Shown in pieces: positions 47,938-59,723 of a stretch of DNA of 64,000 nucleotides. Numbering within the stretch: the stretch's first letter is position 1; each line of letters opens with the position of its first letter. Location of the stretch: contig JAQGEQ010000363.1 of NCBI GenBank assembly GCA_034620365.1, positions 744,001 through 808,000 on the forward strand, given 5' to 3'. The position numbers were made by a program, and so were the translations under genes. The notes under the pieces were generated by a model. The model did not search any database. It saw only the letters and a program-made list of their open reading frames with translations, and was not told the DNA's origin. The stretch comes from Pegea sp. RAD2-039 (taxonomy: Eukaryota; Chordata; Thaliacea; Salpida; Salpidae).

Positions 47938-48012
47938 ATTTATATTATTACAAAAAATGCGAAGGAGGATGTTTGAAGAGAGCACCTCTCGCTAACATAC
48001 ATTCTCACAAAT
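47938..48012 (-). mobile_element. Isolated LINE 3' tail, copy 4
   Basis: Seventy-five bases match the LINE 3' end (ATGCGAAGGAGGATG... and GAGAGCACCTCTCGCTAAC on the + strand) with no coding part. As at 12728, similarity ends right after TTCTCACAAAT. Confidence 0.7.
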
Positions 48013-48441
48013 AACAGATAGAAGATATCATCTTCTGGTTATGATTGATTAGTAATATTAGCTTTTGCTACTTAGGCAGTACATATACTAATTTGTTTTA
48101 ACTATTTTTCCCGCTTTTTTATTTAAGAAATAGATTTCATATTGTGCAAGGAAAAGTATGTAAGTATTAAATTGAAAATATTGAAATATTCTTTTAATCT
48201 AAATTTATTTTTTTTAATCTGTTCAATAATACATGATAAAGCGACAGAAAAACACAAGCCATCCTGTTGTGTAATTTTTTGTTGGTATGTCTGATTATAT
48301 TTATCAAATCAAAAAATTGATTAAATTTGATATTTATGGGTTTGCTTTGAGTATTATCTCTTAATCATTCTTTCTCTAAAGTGTCGAACTAGTAAAATTA
48401 CCTTTTAAATGTCATTGGTTTATTAGAAAAATAATGATTTT

Positions 48442-48614
48442 TTAGCTGATCCTCATAAATTGAAACAGTTGATGAGAGTATATTTCTGTCTGTATATTAG
48501 CTTTCATTATAAAAAGGGTGCTGGACCATTCATATATCTCTTTTCTTTTTCCGAAACAACCACAAGGCAGCGATACGTTAGCCACAGGTGTAAGAAAAGT
48601 AAAACAATTATCAC
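48442..48614 (-). CDS. Ambiguous terminal exon candidate
   Basis: On the - strand an acceptor ATTTTCTTTCAG is followed by 56 open codons and TAA. The peptide (DNCFTFLTPVANVSLPCGCF...) has three cysteines near its start. The + strand over the same bases also opens with an ATG at 48518 and reaches a donor ACAG|GTGTAAG, so strand and reality are both unsure. No family is recognised. Confidence 0.25.
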
Positions 48615-48745
48615 CTGAAAGAAAATTTGTAAATAAGTTACAAGTTTTTATCACTTTTTCTAAATTGCTATATTTTAAAAACATTTATCATATTTACAGA
48701 AGTATAATAAAAATTAAACTTTTTACAATTAAAGCCAATTTCTGA

Positions 48746-50019
48746 CATACTATTTTTGGCGTCTAATTGTTATGGCTAATTTTCTTACTTCAGCTAATAG
48801 GGCGGTACTGTCTAGTAGGTTTTAGGAAGCTGTTGAGAAAGCAAGCGTTAAAACTGAGTCATAACTTATAAAATTACAATCTCAACTTTTCAACTGCTAA
48901 TATTCATCATTAGGAGTTAATGTTCATTTGATATCTCTTTTTACCATTTTATTTTCTATGGTAAATCTAGTTTAATGACTATGTGATAATTAGATTTACA
49001 TTTATTTAAAAAAATGATATTTCTTCAATTTCAGAGGTTTTATGTTTGAAATATAATTTTGCTACAAAAAGAAACGCTTAAGGAATCTTTGCTTTTGTTT
49101 TACAAATGTTTGATTTTTTTATTTACTCTTTTTTTTGCGTAATTGTTATTTATTTGTTGAATATTTTGGCTAGATTTGAAATATTTATTATATTTTGTAC
49201 TTCAGTTGGAAGTTTATATGATCTGTAATGCAATCATCAATTTCTAACGTGATTTATTGTGATCTTATCAATGTTTATTTCTATTTTGTAGTTTATTTTT
49301 AAATTTCATTGAATTATATTTTATCTACTTCATATATTTAGTTTTTATTAAACAAATTTCTTATATACTCTCTTTTATCAATATTTTGAACCTTTTTTAA
49401 GCCAATTTAAAACTAAAGTTTTCACTTTATTAATTAAACCAAGTTTATTTTGTAATAATTTTGAATATTATTTATGATGTATATTAATTAGAAAAATTGT
49501 TACAAGTTTATCATTATATTTTATGTGGGTTGATAGCTCAGCTGAAATAATTATAGTTTTGAAGAATTTTTTCGAGTATTTTTTAAATTCTGTAATTATT
49601 TCCTAGTATGTTGATGTAGTTTGAAGCTTCTAATATAAAATAAATCTTTAATGACACCGCAGTATGTTTGCTTATAAAACATTATCTGTTTTGTGATAAA
49701 CATAGAAATTTAAAAAAACTTAAAAGTAAATTTATTTTAAATTTAAGTAGAAATGTTTAAATTTTCTTTCACCTTGGCTATTTTAATCATAATAATTTTT
49801 TTAGCAACATTTAATATTTTTAACTGATTTTGCTTTTTAATACATTTAATTATCTTATCAAAAATATATATTTAAATATAATTTTCTGTTAAATGTGTTT
49901 GAAGAATTAAAACAGATTTTATATTTGTAAATTAGTTAAATAAGAAATTATCAAAAGATTAAAAATCACATTTAACATTTTTAACTAAACTAAAATTAAT
50001 CATAAATAAATATATAAGC
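48746..50019. other. Region upstream of PALS1, nothing recognised
   Basis: A+T-rich with no supported exon. It ends at the acceptor (AG 50020-50021) just before the PALS1 ATG. Confidence 0.5.
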
Positions 50020-50025
50020 AGTTAA

Positions 50026-53000
50026 ATGAAGACTGAAATGCCATGTGCTTCTAGTAACATGAATGGAATAACTAGTACTATTCTACCACCTGATGAATTT
50101 ACTCAGGAGATGGCTGTAGACTGTCCTATTGCTTATACTATGAGCGATAAAACGTTGATGACCAGACATCCCAGTCCGTACCCTCCTGAGGATGACCCTC
50201 CCCCAACCCCTTTAGATGGCTCAGTGGTCAACGCCCAGCTGAGAAAGTCAGCTCGAAATATTGCGGTTTGTATTTTTCTAAAAACTAACAAAATAAATCT
50301 TTATAATTCCCCTAATTTTAGTTTTTTTATACTTTTAATTTGATAATATTTCAAAAATATTAACAAATTTGTAATAAATATAATATTTAGATAACTTATT
50401 ATAAATAATAGATAAAACATTTATGTTCTTTTATATCTTATATTCTTTTTTTGTCAAATCAAATTGTAAAGTTTTTTAATTATAAAGATATTTCATTTTA
50501 AGTTTAACAAAAAAAACTTTGAAGTTGAAGAAGGGGTTGTTTGATCAAACATTTTCATGAAGTTCTATTTGTTTATTTAAATTAAAAAATTTTATTTTCA
50601 AATGTCTGAATAAGATTTATTATTATAGTCTGTAGCTGAAGCAGCAGCTAACCTACCTCAACCTCCTATGAATTTCACTAGAATACATAACTTAAGAGAA
50701 TCTATAAGAAGACAGGAAGAATTGAAAGCACAAAATCAGAAATTAAAAGAAGGAATGAACAAAGAAGAAAGTTTTTTAAGACTTGAGAGGTAGTTGATAC
50801 TATTCTATGTTTACTTGTGGATAATTTAGTGATTTTTATAGAGTAAAGAATAACAAATACAAAGATAATAAACAACGAAATCTACAAGGAGTTGAAAATG
50901 TCGGATATGTTGATGAAGATAATCAAAACGCAGTTCAAGAAAGTATTTAATTTTTCTAAAATTTTCAAGATTTGTGATAATTTTTTAAATTTAATATTTA
51001 CCAGAATTTCTCCATAAAACTTATTTGAAGGTCTTTTGCAGGTATAGAAGATATGATGACTTTATTAAACACCGTCAGTCAGAATATCACTGATGAATCG
51101 TTGATTGATGATCTTGTGTTTGTGAAGAGTCTTGTTCAACAAGGAAGTTTCCATGTTAGTCCTTCGAAACTATTCCACCAATTTCTCACAATAAATTGAT
51201 TTTCTCAACTCTGTAGGAAGCTTTGAGCTTGCATCATGTATTAGTCAGCAGCACAACTTCCCAAACATCAGACTCTCTTCCTATATGTCCTGAGACGTTG
51301 AGTCTGAAGCCGCTATCTGACGAGGTAACAACTTTAATCAAACACTCGCCACTTGATGACATCTTCTCGCAGGTCGGCAAGGAGTTACAATTCTGTCATT
51401 TAGATGAAGCTAATGAATTGAGCAACATCCTCAAATCATCTACTCTTCAGGTTTCCTACTTCCTTCTAGTTGTCGTCGTCACACTCGGGTAACTTTGAAC
51501 AATTTCTAACAGAGCATGATGGGAACGCATGATACAGTCGCTCAAAACACAGTTTCAGCAAGCAAAAGTCTCGACTGTTTGCTCGAAACTCCTCCGCCAA
51601 AAATACCCAAATCTCCACAAGAAGACGAAATTGTCTTAAAGTACTCCGAAATCAGCGATAAACCCGTTCGTGTAGTAACCATCAACAAAACAAATGAAGC
51701 GTTGGTGAGTCTTTCTCCTTATTCCCTACTAATCACAATCTGACCACTTGATGGTGATAGGGAGCGACTGTGAAATGTGAAGAAGATCGAGTGATGATTG
51801 GACGTGTCGTAAGTGGAGGTGCTCTTCAGAGGAGCGGTTTGATCCGGGAGGGAGATGAGATCTTAGAAGTAAATGGAAGACAAGTAAAAGGATTAGATGT
51901 CAATCAAGTCGGTGACATGATCGCGGCTTTGAATGGTGATCTTGTCTTTGTTCTTGCTTCTCCATCTCAACCGGAGCTACAGACCACTGTCCCTCAACAC
52001 TCTAACAATGAAGTCATCAACGTAGTGGTCAGTGTCCTGTCCATGTGACCCACATTTAATCGTCTTATACAGAAACACGTGCGCGCGTTATTCGACTACG
52101 ACGCGTTTGATGACGCCTACCTACCATGCCGCGAACTTGGATTGTCCTTCCAGAAAGGTGAAGTTCTTAGGATCATGTCCACAGATGATGAAGATTGGTG
52201 GCAAGCTCATCACGATGCTGATGACGACACACATCTCACACTTGCCGGTCTTATTCCATCACATCGCTTTCAAATGAGGTCAGTGGTCACCATCATCTGG
52301 TCACTACTTTACTGTCTACATTCAGGAGGGAAGAGGCCCGCCTTGCTATGATGAGGGACACTCAGGTAGACGAAGTGGTCGTGAAAAGTTCCTTGTTTTG
52401 TCGCCACAAGAAGAAGAAAACATCCAAAGTGTCCACGCCAATCATCGAAGGTACTTATCCCTTTCAAGACTACGTGACCTTGACTTGTCCCCTGTTCATC
52501 TCAGATGAGATTGCCACTTACGAGGACATGGCCCTTTACCATCAACCTGAGGACAAGAAGCGGCCTATTGTGCTAATCGGACCAGCTAATGTGGGCAGGG
52601 CTGAGCTACGGCAACGATTAGTAGACAATGACAGCGAACGATTTGTCCGGCCCGTACCACGTGGGTTACATTGTGACCAGCCTGACTCGTTGTCATGACG
52701 ACGTCGTTGTATAGATACGAGCCGAGCAAAGAAGTCAAACGAGAATAATGGTGACCAGTACCACTTTGTGACCAGGGACACCTTCATGCAGATGAATAGT
52801 GATGGACAGTTCCTGGAACAGGCAACTTATCAGAAAGAGTTTTATGGGACTTCAATTCCCTGCATCCAGAATCTGATTCTTGGAGGCAAGATCTGCATCC
52901 TAAATCTTCATGCGGAGGTAGAATTTCGTTGAGATGTTGTCACTTGTGTGTGATCCGTTGATCTTTGCAGAGTCTTCCACTTCTCAGCAACACATCTTTG

Positions 53001-53516
53001 ATGCCTTACATCATCTTTATATCACCTCCACCTCTCGAAAAGTTGCGATTAAATACTGCTCGTGAAAGGAAGCAAGTCAAGGTGAGTGCTGGTTGTTACT
53101 GGTCCACTAGTGGTTGTTACTGGTCCACTAGTGGTTGTTACTGGTCCACTAGTGGTTGTTACTGGTCCACTGATGGTTGTTACTGGTCCACTAGTGGTTG
53201 TTACTGGTCCACTGATGGTTGTTACTGGTCCACTAGTGGTTGTTACTGGTCCACTGACGGTTGTTACTGGTCCACTGATAGTTGTTGCTGGTCCACTAGT
53301 GGTTGTTACTGGTCCACTAATGGTTGTTGCTGATTACAGGAAGATGAATTACGAGAAATTATCGACGCCGCTCGTGAAATGGAGATGAAATTCGCGCAAT
53401 ATTTTGATGAAACCATCCGTAACGTCGATTTAGATCGTTCTTATGCTGAACTATTACGACTAATCAACAAATTAGACACCGAGCCACAATGGGTACCAGT
53501 CCGTTGGCTTGACTGA
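50026..53516 (+). CDS. PALS1: PALS1/MPP5 (Stardust) polarity MAGUK scaffold
   Basis: Scaffold of the apical Crumbs complex, binding Crumbs and PATJ at junctions. Thirteen exons (50026-50265, 50629-50789, 50842-50942, 51042-51154, 51217-51450, 51513-51704, 51761-52027, 52073-52278, 52326-52450, 52505-52660, 52715-52917, 52971-53081, 53340-53516) give 761 aa (human 675). Domains in order: divergent N-terminus, two L27 (about 170-225 and 250-300, ending [15 protein letters not shown]), PDZ about 336-420 ([19 protein letters not shown]), SH3 437-505 ([22 protein letters not shown]), hook with an RHKKKKTSK basic run, guanylate-kinase-like domain about 555-755. The GuK P-loop reads [14 protein letters not shown], without the GKS/T of active kinases, as in other PALS1. 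The C-terminus [14 protein letters not shown] matches vertebrate PALS1 closely. The acceptor lies 4 bases before the ATG. Confidence 0.96.
53091..53339 (+). repeat. 21-bp minisatellite filling the last PALS1 intron
   Basis: Eleven head-to-tail 21-bp units, consensus GGTTGTTACTGGTCCACTAG plus T, occupy 53091-53321. A partial twelfth unit (53322-53339) runs into the acceptor TGATTACAG. Units vary mainly at the last three bases (AGT, GAT, GAC, AAT). Apart from the GTGAGTGCT donor, the whole 258-base intron is this array. Confidence 0.97.
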
Positions 53517-56245
53517 AGCAACTACAAGTCTTGATATGCAGTTATCAACTTCATCTTGCTTTCTAACCAATTCCCTCTCACCAAGCCACTTGTTGTTGTC
53601 TGACCATGTGACTTACTTTTTCGAAACTTTTTTAATCTTGCCTAGCTGCTCTTTCTGAACGATCTATCCTTTGTCACGTGACTTCTTGTATTTATTAATG
53701 TTTATTTTTATAATTTTGTATTAACAGTCACCAAATCTGACCTTGAAACACCAAAACCCTCCCGCCACCTTGTACACTTTTTAATCTTAAATCATTCGAA
53801 TTTTTGCTTCATATAAAAACTAAATCGTTTTTTTTTTGCTTTTTGTTTTGATTTCTTTCAACGCCGTCGTTTTCATCACATATTTTTCAAGCAACACTTT
53901 CCACTTCCTCATTTTCTGCATCACTTACTTCTACTTGGGCTCCAAAATTCCTCCCATTTCTTCCTCATCATTTGTGATTACTTATTTACTAATATCTAAC
54001 GATCAAACCACTATCACCTTACACTGCAAGTGGTTCAGCATACACGGGGCTACTTCCAACTACTCACAGTTGACTTTTTGCATCTTTTTGATGACACTCA
54101 TTCATTCTTCATCCTTATTATCAATAAAACGTCTGGAAATGATTCTAGAATCTAAAAACTTCAACAACAAACAATTTTGTTGGTTTTCTTCTCTGTAAAC
54201 ACCAACAACCTTCTGTAAATGCTTTTTTGTTTGTTTATCTGATGCCAGGGGACTCATTGTAACATCTTGTGATGCGGTACATCAGCTGATCTTGTTGAGG
54301 AATTTTTTAACTGAGTTGCTGATGTAATCTGTTTAAAAATAAATTCCTTTTTTTTTCAGCAACTTTGTTTCTACTAAAACTTCATTTTATTTTGTTCATT
54401 TCAAATTCATGTGCTTTAAATTTAGGCAAATAAACCATTTATAAAAATTTATTGAAGATGAGAAATTCTTCTTTTAAGTAAGTTATTTGAAGAATTTTTC
54501 AAAGAGCTTTCAACCAAACCAATATTTTCTTAGTTCCAAACAACATTTTTATTTATCTTCGCTAAAACTGATTTTCTCTTTAGTGCTTCACTTTATTTTT
54601 TTATACTCAGCACGAATTAAGAAGTAAAAAGTCAACATGAAAAAGTTGCTCATTTTTGCCAGCTCGAAAATACCTAAGATAGTTTCGGCATCTAGACAAT
54701 TCATCTTTAGTTCAAGATAAATATTTTATACTTCAATTTAAGTTCGAATTTAGTTCTGCTCTTATTTGCAGGTTTTCTGTCATTACTTTGCACTTGAAAT
54801 ACTTTCATTATAAAACCAACAAGTTTTCTTGGTATTGAATTTTCTTAATTCTTCAATAATTTCTAAAATTTAAGTTTTACATTTAAGTGGAATGCCCAAT
54901 GAAGGAATTGCAGCTAAAGGATTTTACTTCATTGCAAGTAATCGGTTGAATAAAGCTCTGTGGTTTTAGTTTAGTAAAAAAACAAGTTTAAATCTTTCAA
55001 CCTTTTATGAAGACCCAATATGTTGACATTAATATAGAATTAATCATTTGTTCACAATAGTTCGCTAACAGTAAAAATAAGAATATCTCAGTTAACAAGT
55101 TGTTCATCTCCAATATATATTTTGTGAATCAAATTATCAGTTTAAAAAACATTGTAAATATTTTTCCACACCAAAAACAAGTTTTATAAAAAAACATTTT
55201 GGTATAGCGTTATTTTGATCTTTAATAATAGAATGTTTAACAATTTTATCTTCTATTACAAGACTTTTTAATAAATTATTAAAACAGTTTTAAAAATTAT
55301 AAAAAAATCTAAAATTATTCAAATAAGCAACAAAAATGATGATAATAATTTAAAGATGTGAAAAATGATTTGACTAAAGGTTTAAAGATATTAGAATAAT
55401 TATCGGACTCTAATTAGTTCAAATACTGAATTTATTCTCTAACATTTTTATATTTCATACATAATACTTTAAATCTTCTATTTGCCATTGTTCCTTCTTG
55501 TATTTTGAGTTACTATTTCAAAAGGATACTTCCCTTAATCAATAATCTTCAAATATTAAAGACTTAAAATCGTTAAGATCTATTTTCTATAGAAAAAGAT
55601 ATTATTAAAATATTAATTTTACTTTGGTTGGTAATTTTAAAAATCTAGATAACTGTATAATTTTCAGAAAGGTTGTGCACAAAAATCAGGTAGAAGATGT
55701 TATCTTGCAGTTACACCAAATTTTTTTAGTTTTATCTACAACAAACCGTATTATCTGATATCCAGTTGCTACTTAATATTCTTTTTTTACAATTTAGTAT
55801 TGTTTTCAATAAAACATTTTTCAATTATGGAAAATAACTCCTCTTAAGAAAAATTCTACTATGTCAGCTCTTATAACTTTTTTTTGCAGAAAATGGTAGA
55901 TTTGTTTAACAATTGTAGTTTGTCAAGATTTCTTTCCATTTATATCATTAAAATATTACAATTTGTTGATTGAATCTTCATTCTATTATTTTCATATACT
56001 GTTTAAAAATGAATAAGTCTTAGAGAAAGTTCCTGTTTAATTAATTTAACTCATTTATAAACAACATCTTTTATAGACTAATTTTTTTGTTTGTTTTTTA
56101 CTTATGAAAGCTTTCGTTTTACAGCTTCATTGAAATTATTTTTTCAATTTGAGACATTAGATTTCTCCGATTTCAGTGTCTTTTTACTGTCATGTTGCCT
56201 TGATTTTAATAATTTATTATTATACCAATAAAAATTGAACATACA
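53517..56245. other. PALS1 3' UTR and spacer
   Basis: An AATAAA at about 54343 may end the PALS1 transcript. The 120-codon frame at 53836-54198 has no family signal and lies in presumed UTR. No other gene seen. Confidence 0.45.
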
Positions 56246-57054
56246 TTAGAATCTCAGCAATGCTATCATCAAACAAAATATTACTATACAAATGTTGGTT
56301 ACTTTACAAGCTAAATCATCAGCACTGTTGCAAAAATCTGAAAAAAGAATCAAATAGTTTAAAAAACTTGAAAAAGTTGTTAAAAAACTTTTTGTACTAA
56401 TCTTACAAAACAAACAATTATAAATAAATTAAACAAACAAAAAAGCTTAAGCTATAAAAAGTTTGTTTACTTATTTACAACCTGCAAAACAAACTGATCT
56501 TCCCTTGTCCGCACAACTCCTATGAGCAAGTCCAAGTACTTCTATTATAAGATACAAACTGATTGAAACTTACGTAAAAGTTTGGAACAAATTAATTTCA
56601 TCAAGTCAAATGTTTTAAACAAATGAGTACCTTGACTGTAAAAACAGCCCTGTCCGAACTCACATTCTTTTTCATAACTAGATTTAAGTGAGCATGCAAC
56701 CATTCTTATTGGGCATTCATAACACTTGAACGGTGTTGTTCTTTCTGTCGTTGCAAGTGTCGCCGGTACTGTTGTTGCTTTTCCATTTATCACAATTCCT
56801 TGAAAATAGATTTTCAAATTGTGATTTTTTTGAGGATGTTAGCTTAATCTTAAAGCATTAGGAGAAGTTTGTAAAAAGGTATACTTTCCTTCATTATCAA
56901 TTTTTAATTATTATTCTCAACTATCTTTAAGAAAAACAATTTTTGTACTAGCACTGGACAATTTTTGAAAAATAAAACTGAAATATTAAGAAGCTTCAAG
57001 AAACAAAAATTCACCTGGTATCAGAAGAATGTAGAAAAATAAAGCAGAACACAT
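56246..57054 (-). CDS. Ly6/uPAR (three-finger) GPI-anchored protein, gene A
   Basis: Four exons (57054-57015, 56798-56631, 56541-56482, 56337-56246), all joined in phase 1, give 119 aa. Order: signal peptide MCSALFFYILLIP; a short Thr-rich linker; an LU domain opening KCYECPIRMVAC, with ECEFGQGCFYS, HRSCAD, SVC and the closing FCNSADD (the canonical C-N end); then a hydrophobic C-terminus ending LMIALLRF, typical of a GPI-anchor signal. Eight domain cysteines are visible plus one after. Such proteins sit on the outer membrane leaflet and often modulate receptors; the ligand is unknown. It is a tandem paralogue of the gene at 57584-58498 with identical exon phases. Confidence 0.8.
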
Positions 57055-57060
57055 TTTTAA

Positions 57061-57583
57061 AGATTACTAGTCTCATTTATCAAAATTCTTAATAGATTTT
57101 TACAATCATCTAAACAAACAAAATCACTTTATTTACTTCTAATAGTATTTATTTATTTATAATAGATAAAAACAGGAATAATACCACTAATGAACACAAA
57201 CATATTTTACTAATTATTGAAAATAAACGATATCTGAAAACATTAAAAAAATTTCATGTTTTTCATCAGAACATTTGGATTCTGTAAACAAACATGTAAT
57301 TATTAGAAAAATATTGAAACTTTCTTATTTTCAATACGAATAAGAGACATAAATGTAATTAATTTAATTTCTAAGTTTGAGTCGATTTATTCAATTTGCA
57401 AAACTTACGATATAACTTCAAAAGAAGTCTTTTAATACAAACATGTTGCAATGAAAGTTTATTTTGGGTTAGTATTTTCAAAATAAAAAAAAACATATTT
57501 AAATACTATAAGAAATAAATAAATATTATTTATTACATTTAAATCAGAAGCATTTTATTTTTTGTCAACTTGTAGGAGCAAAT
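57061..57583. other. Spacer between the Ly6 genes
   Basis: About 520 A+T-rich bases with no supported exon or RNA feature. Confidence 0.5.
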
Positions 57584-58498
57584 TCAGATTAGTAAATAAA
57601 TAGTAATAGCAAAAAAAAGATAGATTGAACCAAAATTCACTTTTTGGGAATCAGCGGCATCGTTACATAAATCTGAAAACAAAATTTATTTCAAACTATA
57701 ATTAATATAGACACAAAAAACAAATTAGTAATTTGTAAGCATACTTTCAGCATTAAAACTGACATTCACTATATTCTAATATATGTAATGATATAAGTAA
57801 AGGTTAAAGTAATTAGCTCAAATCAAAAATTGTTAATAGAAGATCACAATAGTTAAGTAAACCTACGTGTATCACAATACCAGTCATCAACATCGCCACA
57901 TCTTCTAAGAGCCAGTCCTAAATCTTCTGCAAATTACCAATTTTCTATATTCAGTTAAACAATTTAATATTTATTCAAACTTATAACAAATTAAATCATT
58001 TTGAATACAATAAAAACAGTTTACCAATAGACTGAGAACACCCTTGAGAAGTTGAACAATTTGTTTGAATACTTTCGCCTACAAAACATGGTACTCCACC
58101 TACTGGACACTCATAACAGAAAATTGTCGCTCCTATATAAATAGGTAAAATATTTCATATATCATGTGATAAATACTATTTTTTATCTAACAAAAAATTA
58201 ATCGTTAAGAAATAAGTATTTTTCATAATACCATCAATAAAATCTACAATTTACTGATAAGCTCTCAATTAATGCCTGCTAAATAAAATTCAAACTGCGC
58301 AGATTGAAATTTATCTCTTAAACATTTAAAAAACCGATTTAATTTAAGAAAAAATATTTTCAATTGCAAAAAGTTAATTACATTTAATGATAATATCTTT
58401 GAAAAAGTGAAATGTTTACCAAGTTTAATCATTGTTAGTAGTAGAAATAAATGTAACTTTACATTTGAAATTTTACATCTTTTATCAATTTGAAACAT
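57584..58498 (-). CDS. Ly6/uPAR (three-finger) GPI-anchored protein, gene B
   Basis: Four exons (58498-58420, 58132-58025, 57926-57867, 57672-57584), phases 1-1-1, give 111 aa. A signal peptide (hydrophobic core LHLFLLLTMI) leads into an LU domain: IFCYECPVGGVPC, TNCSTSQGCSQS, LALRRCGDVDDWYC and the closing HLCNDAADS. A hydrophobic tail (IYLFFAITIYLLI) marks a likely GPI anchor. The eight-cysteine spacing parallels gene A, and exon 3 (ExLGLAxRxC) is the best conserved. The start at 58498 is preferred because an acceptor (AG 58511-58512) lies 12 bases upstream; an ATG further 5' is also in frame. Function is unknown beyond the family. Confidence 0.82.
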
Positions 58499-58513
58499 AT
58501 TTAAATAAAACTG

Positions 58514-59723
58514 GTTAAACGTTCTGATATTCATCACAAAAAGAAATTGTTTGAACTTTTATAGTGAGCAAGCTTAATGTTTATGTAATAAGCTTTTGCT
58601 ACTATAGCAACGCACAGCTGGACATCTTCTGATTACTGAGATGGAACAGCTCTTGAAACGTTCTTGCCATGATTACAAAGTTCATGGGTTTTTATTGAGT
58701 AGAGACTAAATCAAATATTATTTAGAATAAGTTTGTCGTTTATTTTTATTCTATTGCTCGACATTTATTCTACTGATAAATAAGTTAGCCTATACTAATT
58801 ACAGAATATATCAAAGCCACAAAATCAAATGTTGATGCTCACTTAAATAAAATAATTATAAAAAATAAAGAAACATATTTGTTCATATAATCTACCTCTG
58901 AAAATACATCTAGAAGTGATTTAGAGCTTACCAGAACAAGTTTGTAGTCGATTTTATAACGATGAAAAATCATAAGTCTGCTTACAAGAAGAATGTTGGC
59001 AAACTTTATCAGATGTTGGTACAGTTCAAAATATGATGTGATAACTAAATATTCCCTTATTTAACCAACTCTTTTTGAATTTGAATAAAGAAAAATTTAG
59101 ATCTGTTGCAGATACCACAAGACACAATCCAACCGTTATCATTACAAACATTTGCGAAGATTGAAAAATATTTCGCTAACCTTTATTATAGTAAAAGTTG
59201 TTAGATTATCTTTTAGGTATCTATTAGAAATAAAATTGTTTACACAGAATATATCTTTCTACAAAAACTAGTGAAATATTAAAGTGTCAGAGTTGTTGCT
59301 TACATTCAACTAGCTAGATTCAAGCATCTAACGTAGCTGACGTAAACTGAAATATAGATTTTATACAAAAGTAGTTTTACGTTCTACAATCTTAACTTGA
59401 TAGTATCACTATTGTTTATCTTTCTATTTTTATCATTAAAACTTGAATTCTTAGACATAAGCTGTAATAGAATCTTCTTGTTTGAAAAATACTGAAAGGT
59501 AAAAGTTTAGTTTTAATTTTTAATGGTCAATTTACTATTTATTTACTGGTAGTCATCTTTCTGATTAATTGACAAATGAAATTAAAAAAAGTAGAAGTGA
59601 AACAACTATTTATAAAGCGAAGCAGGGATAAGGGTGTCAAAATAGACAAAAATGCATCAATATAAAATATTTAATGAATTGAAAGCCGTAGAAAGAGAGA
59701 TGTAAGTATATATCTGGAAAGCT
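58514..59723. other. Spacer, nothing recognised
   Basis: Between Ly6 gene B and elongin B. A lone donor-like site near 58931 was not developed into an exon. Confidence 0.45.

Noticed and set aside
52965-53333. Open frame with a GCYWSTS protein repeat (and a second frame VVTGPL)
   Set aside because: It is the PALS1 exon 12 read through into the minisatellite intron; splicing KQVK to EDELREI gives the conserved protein instead.
53836-54198. 120-codon open frame downstream of PALS1
   Set aside because: Lies in the presumed 3' UTR, with no domain, splice or codon signal; its composition is Ser/Thr/Phe-rich as expected from the base content.
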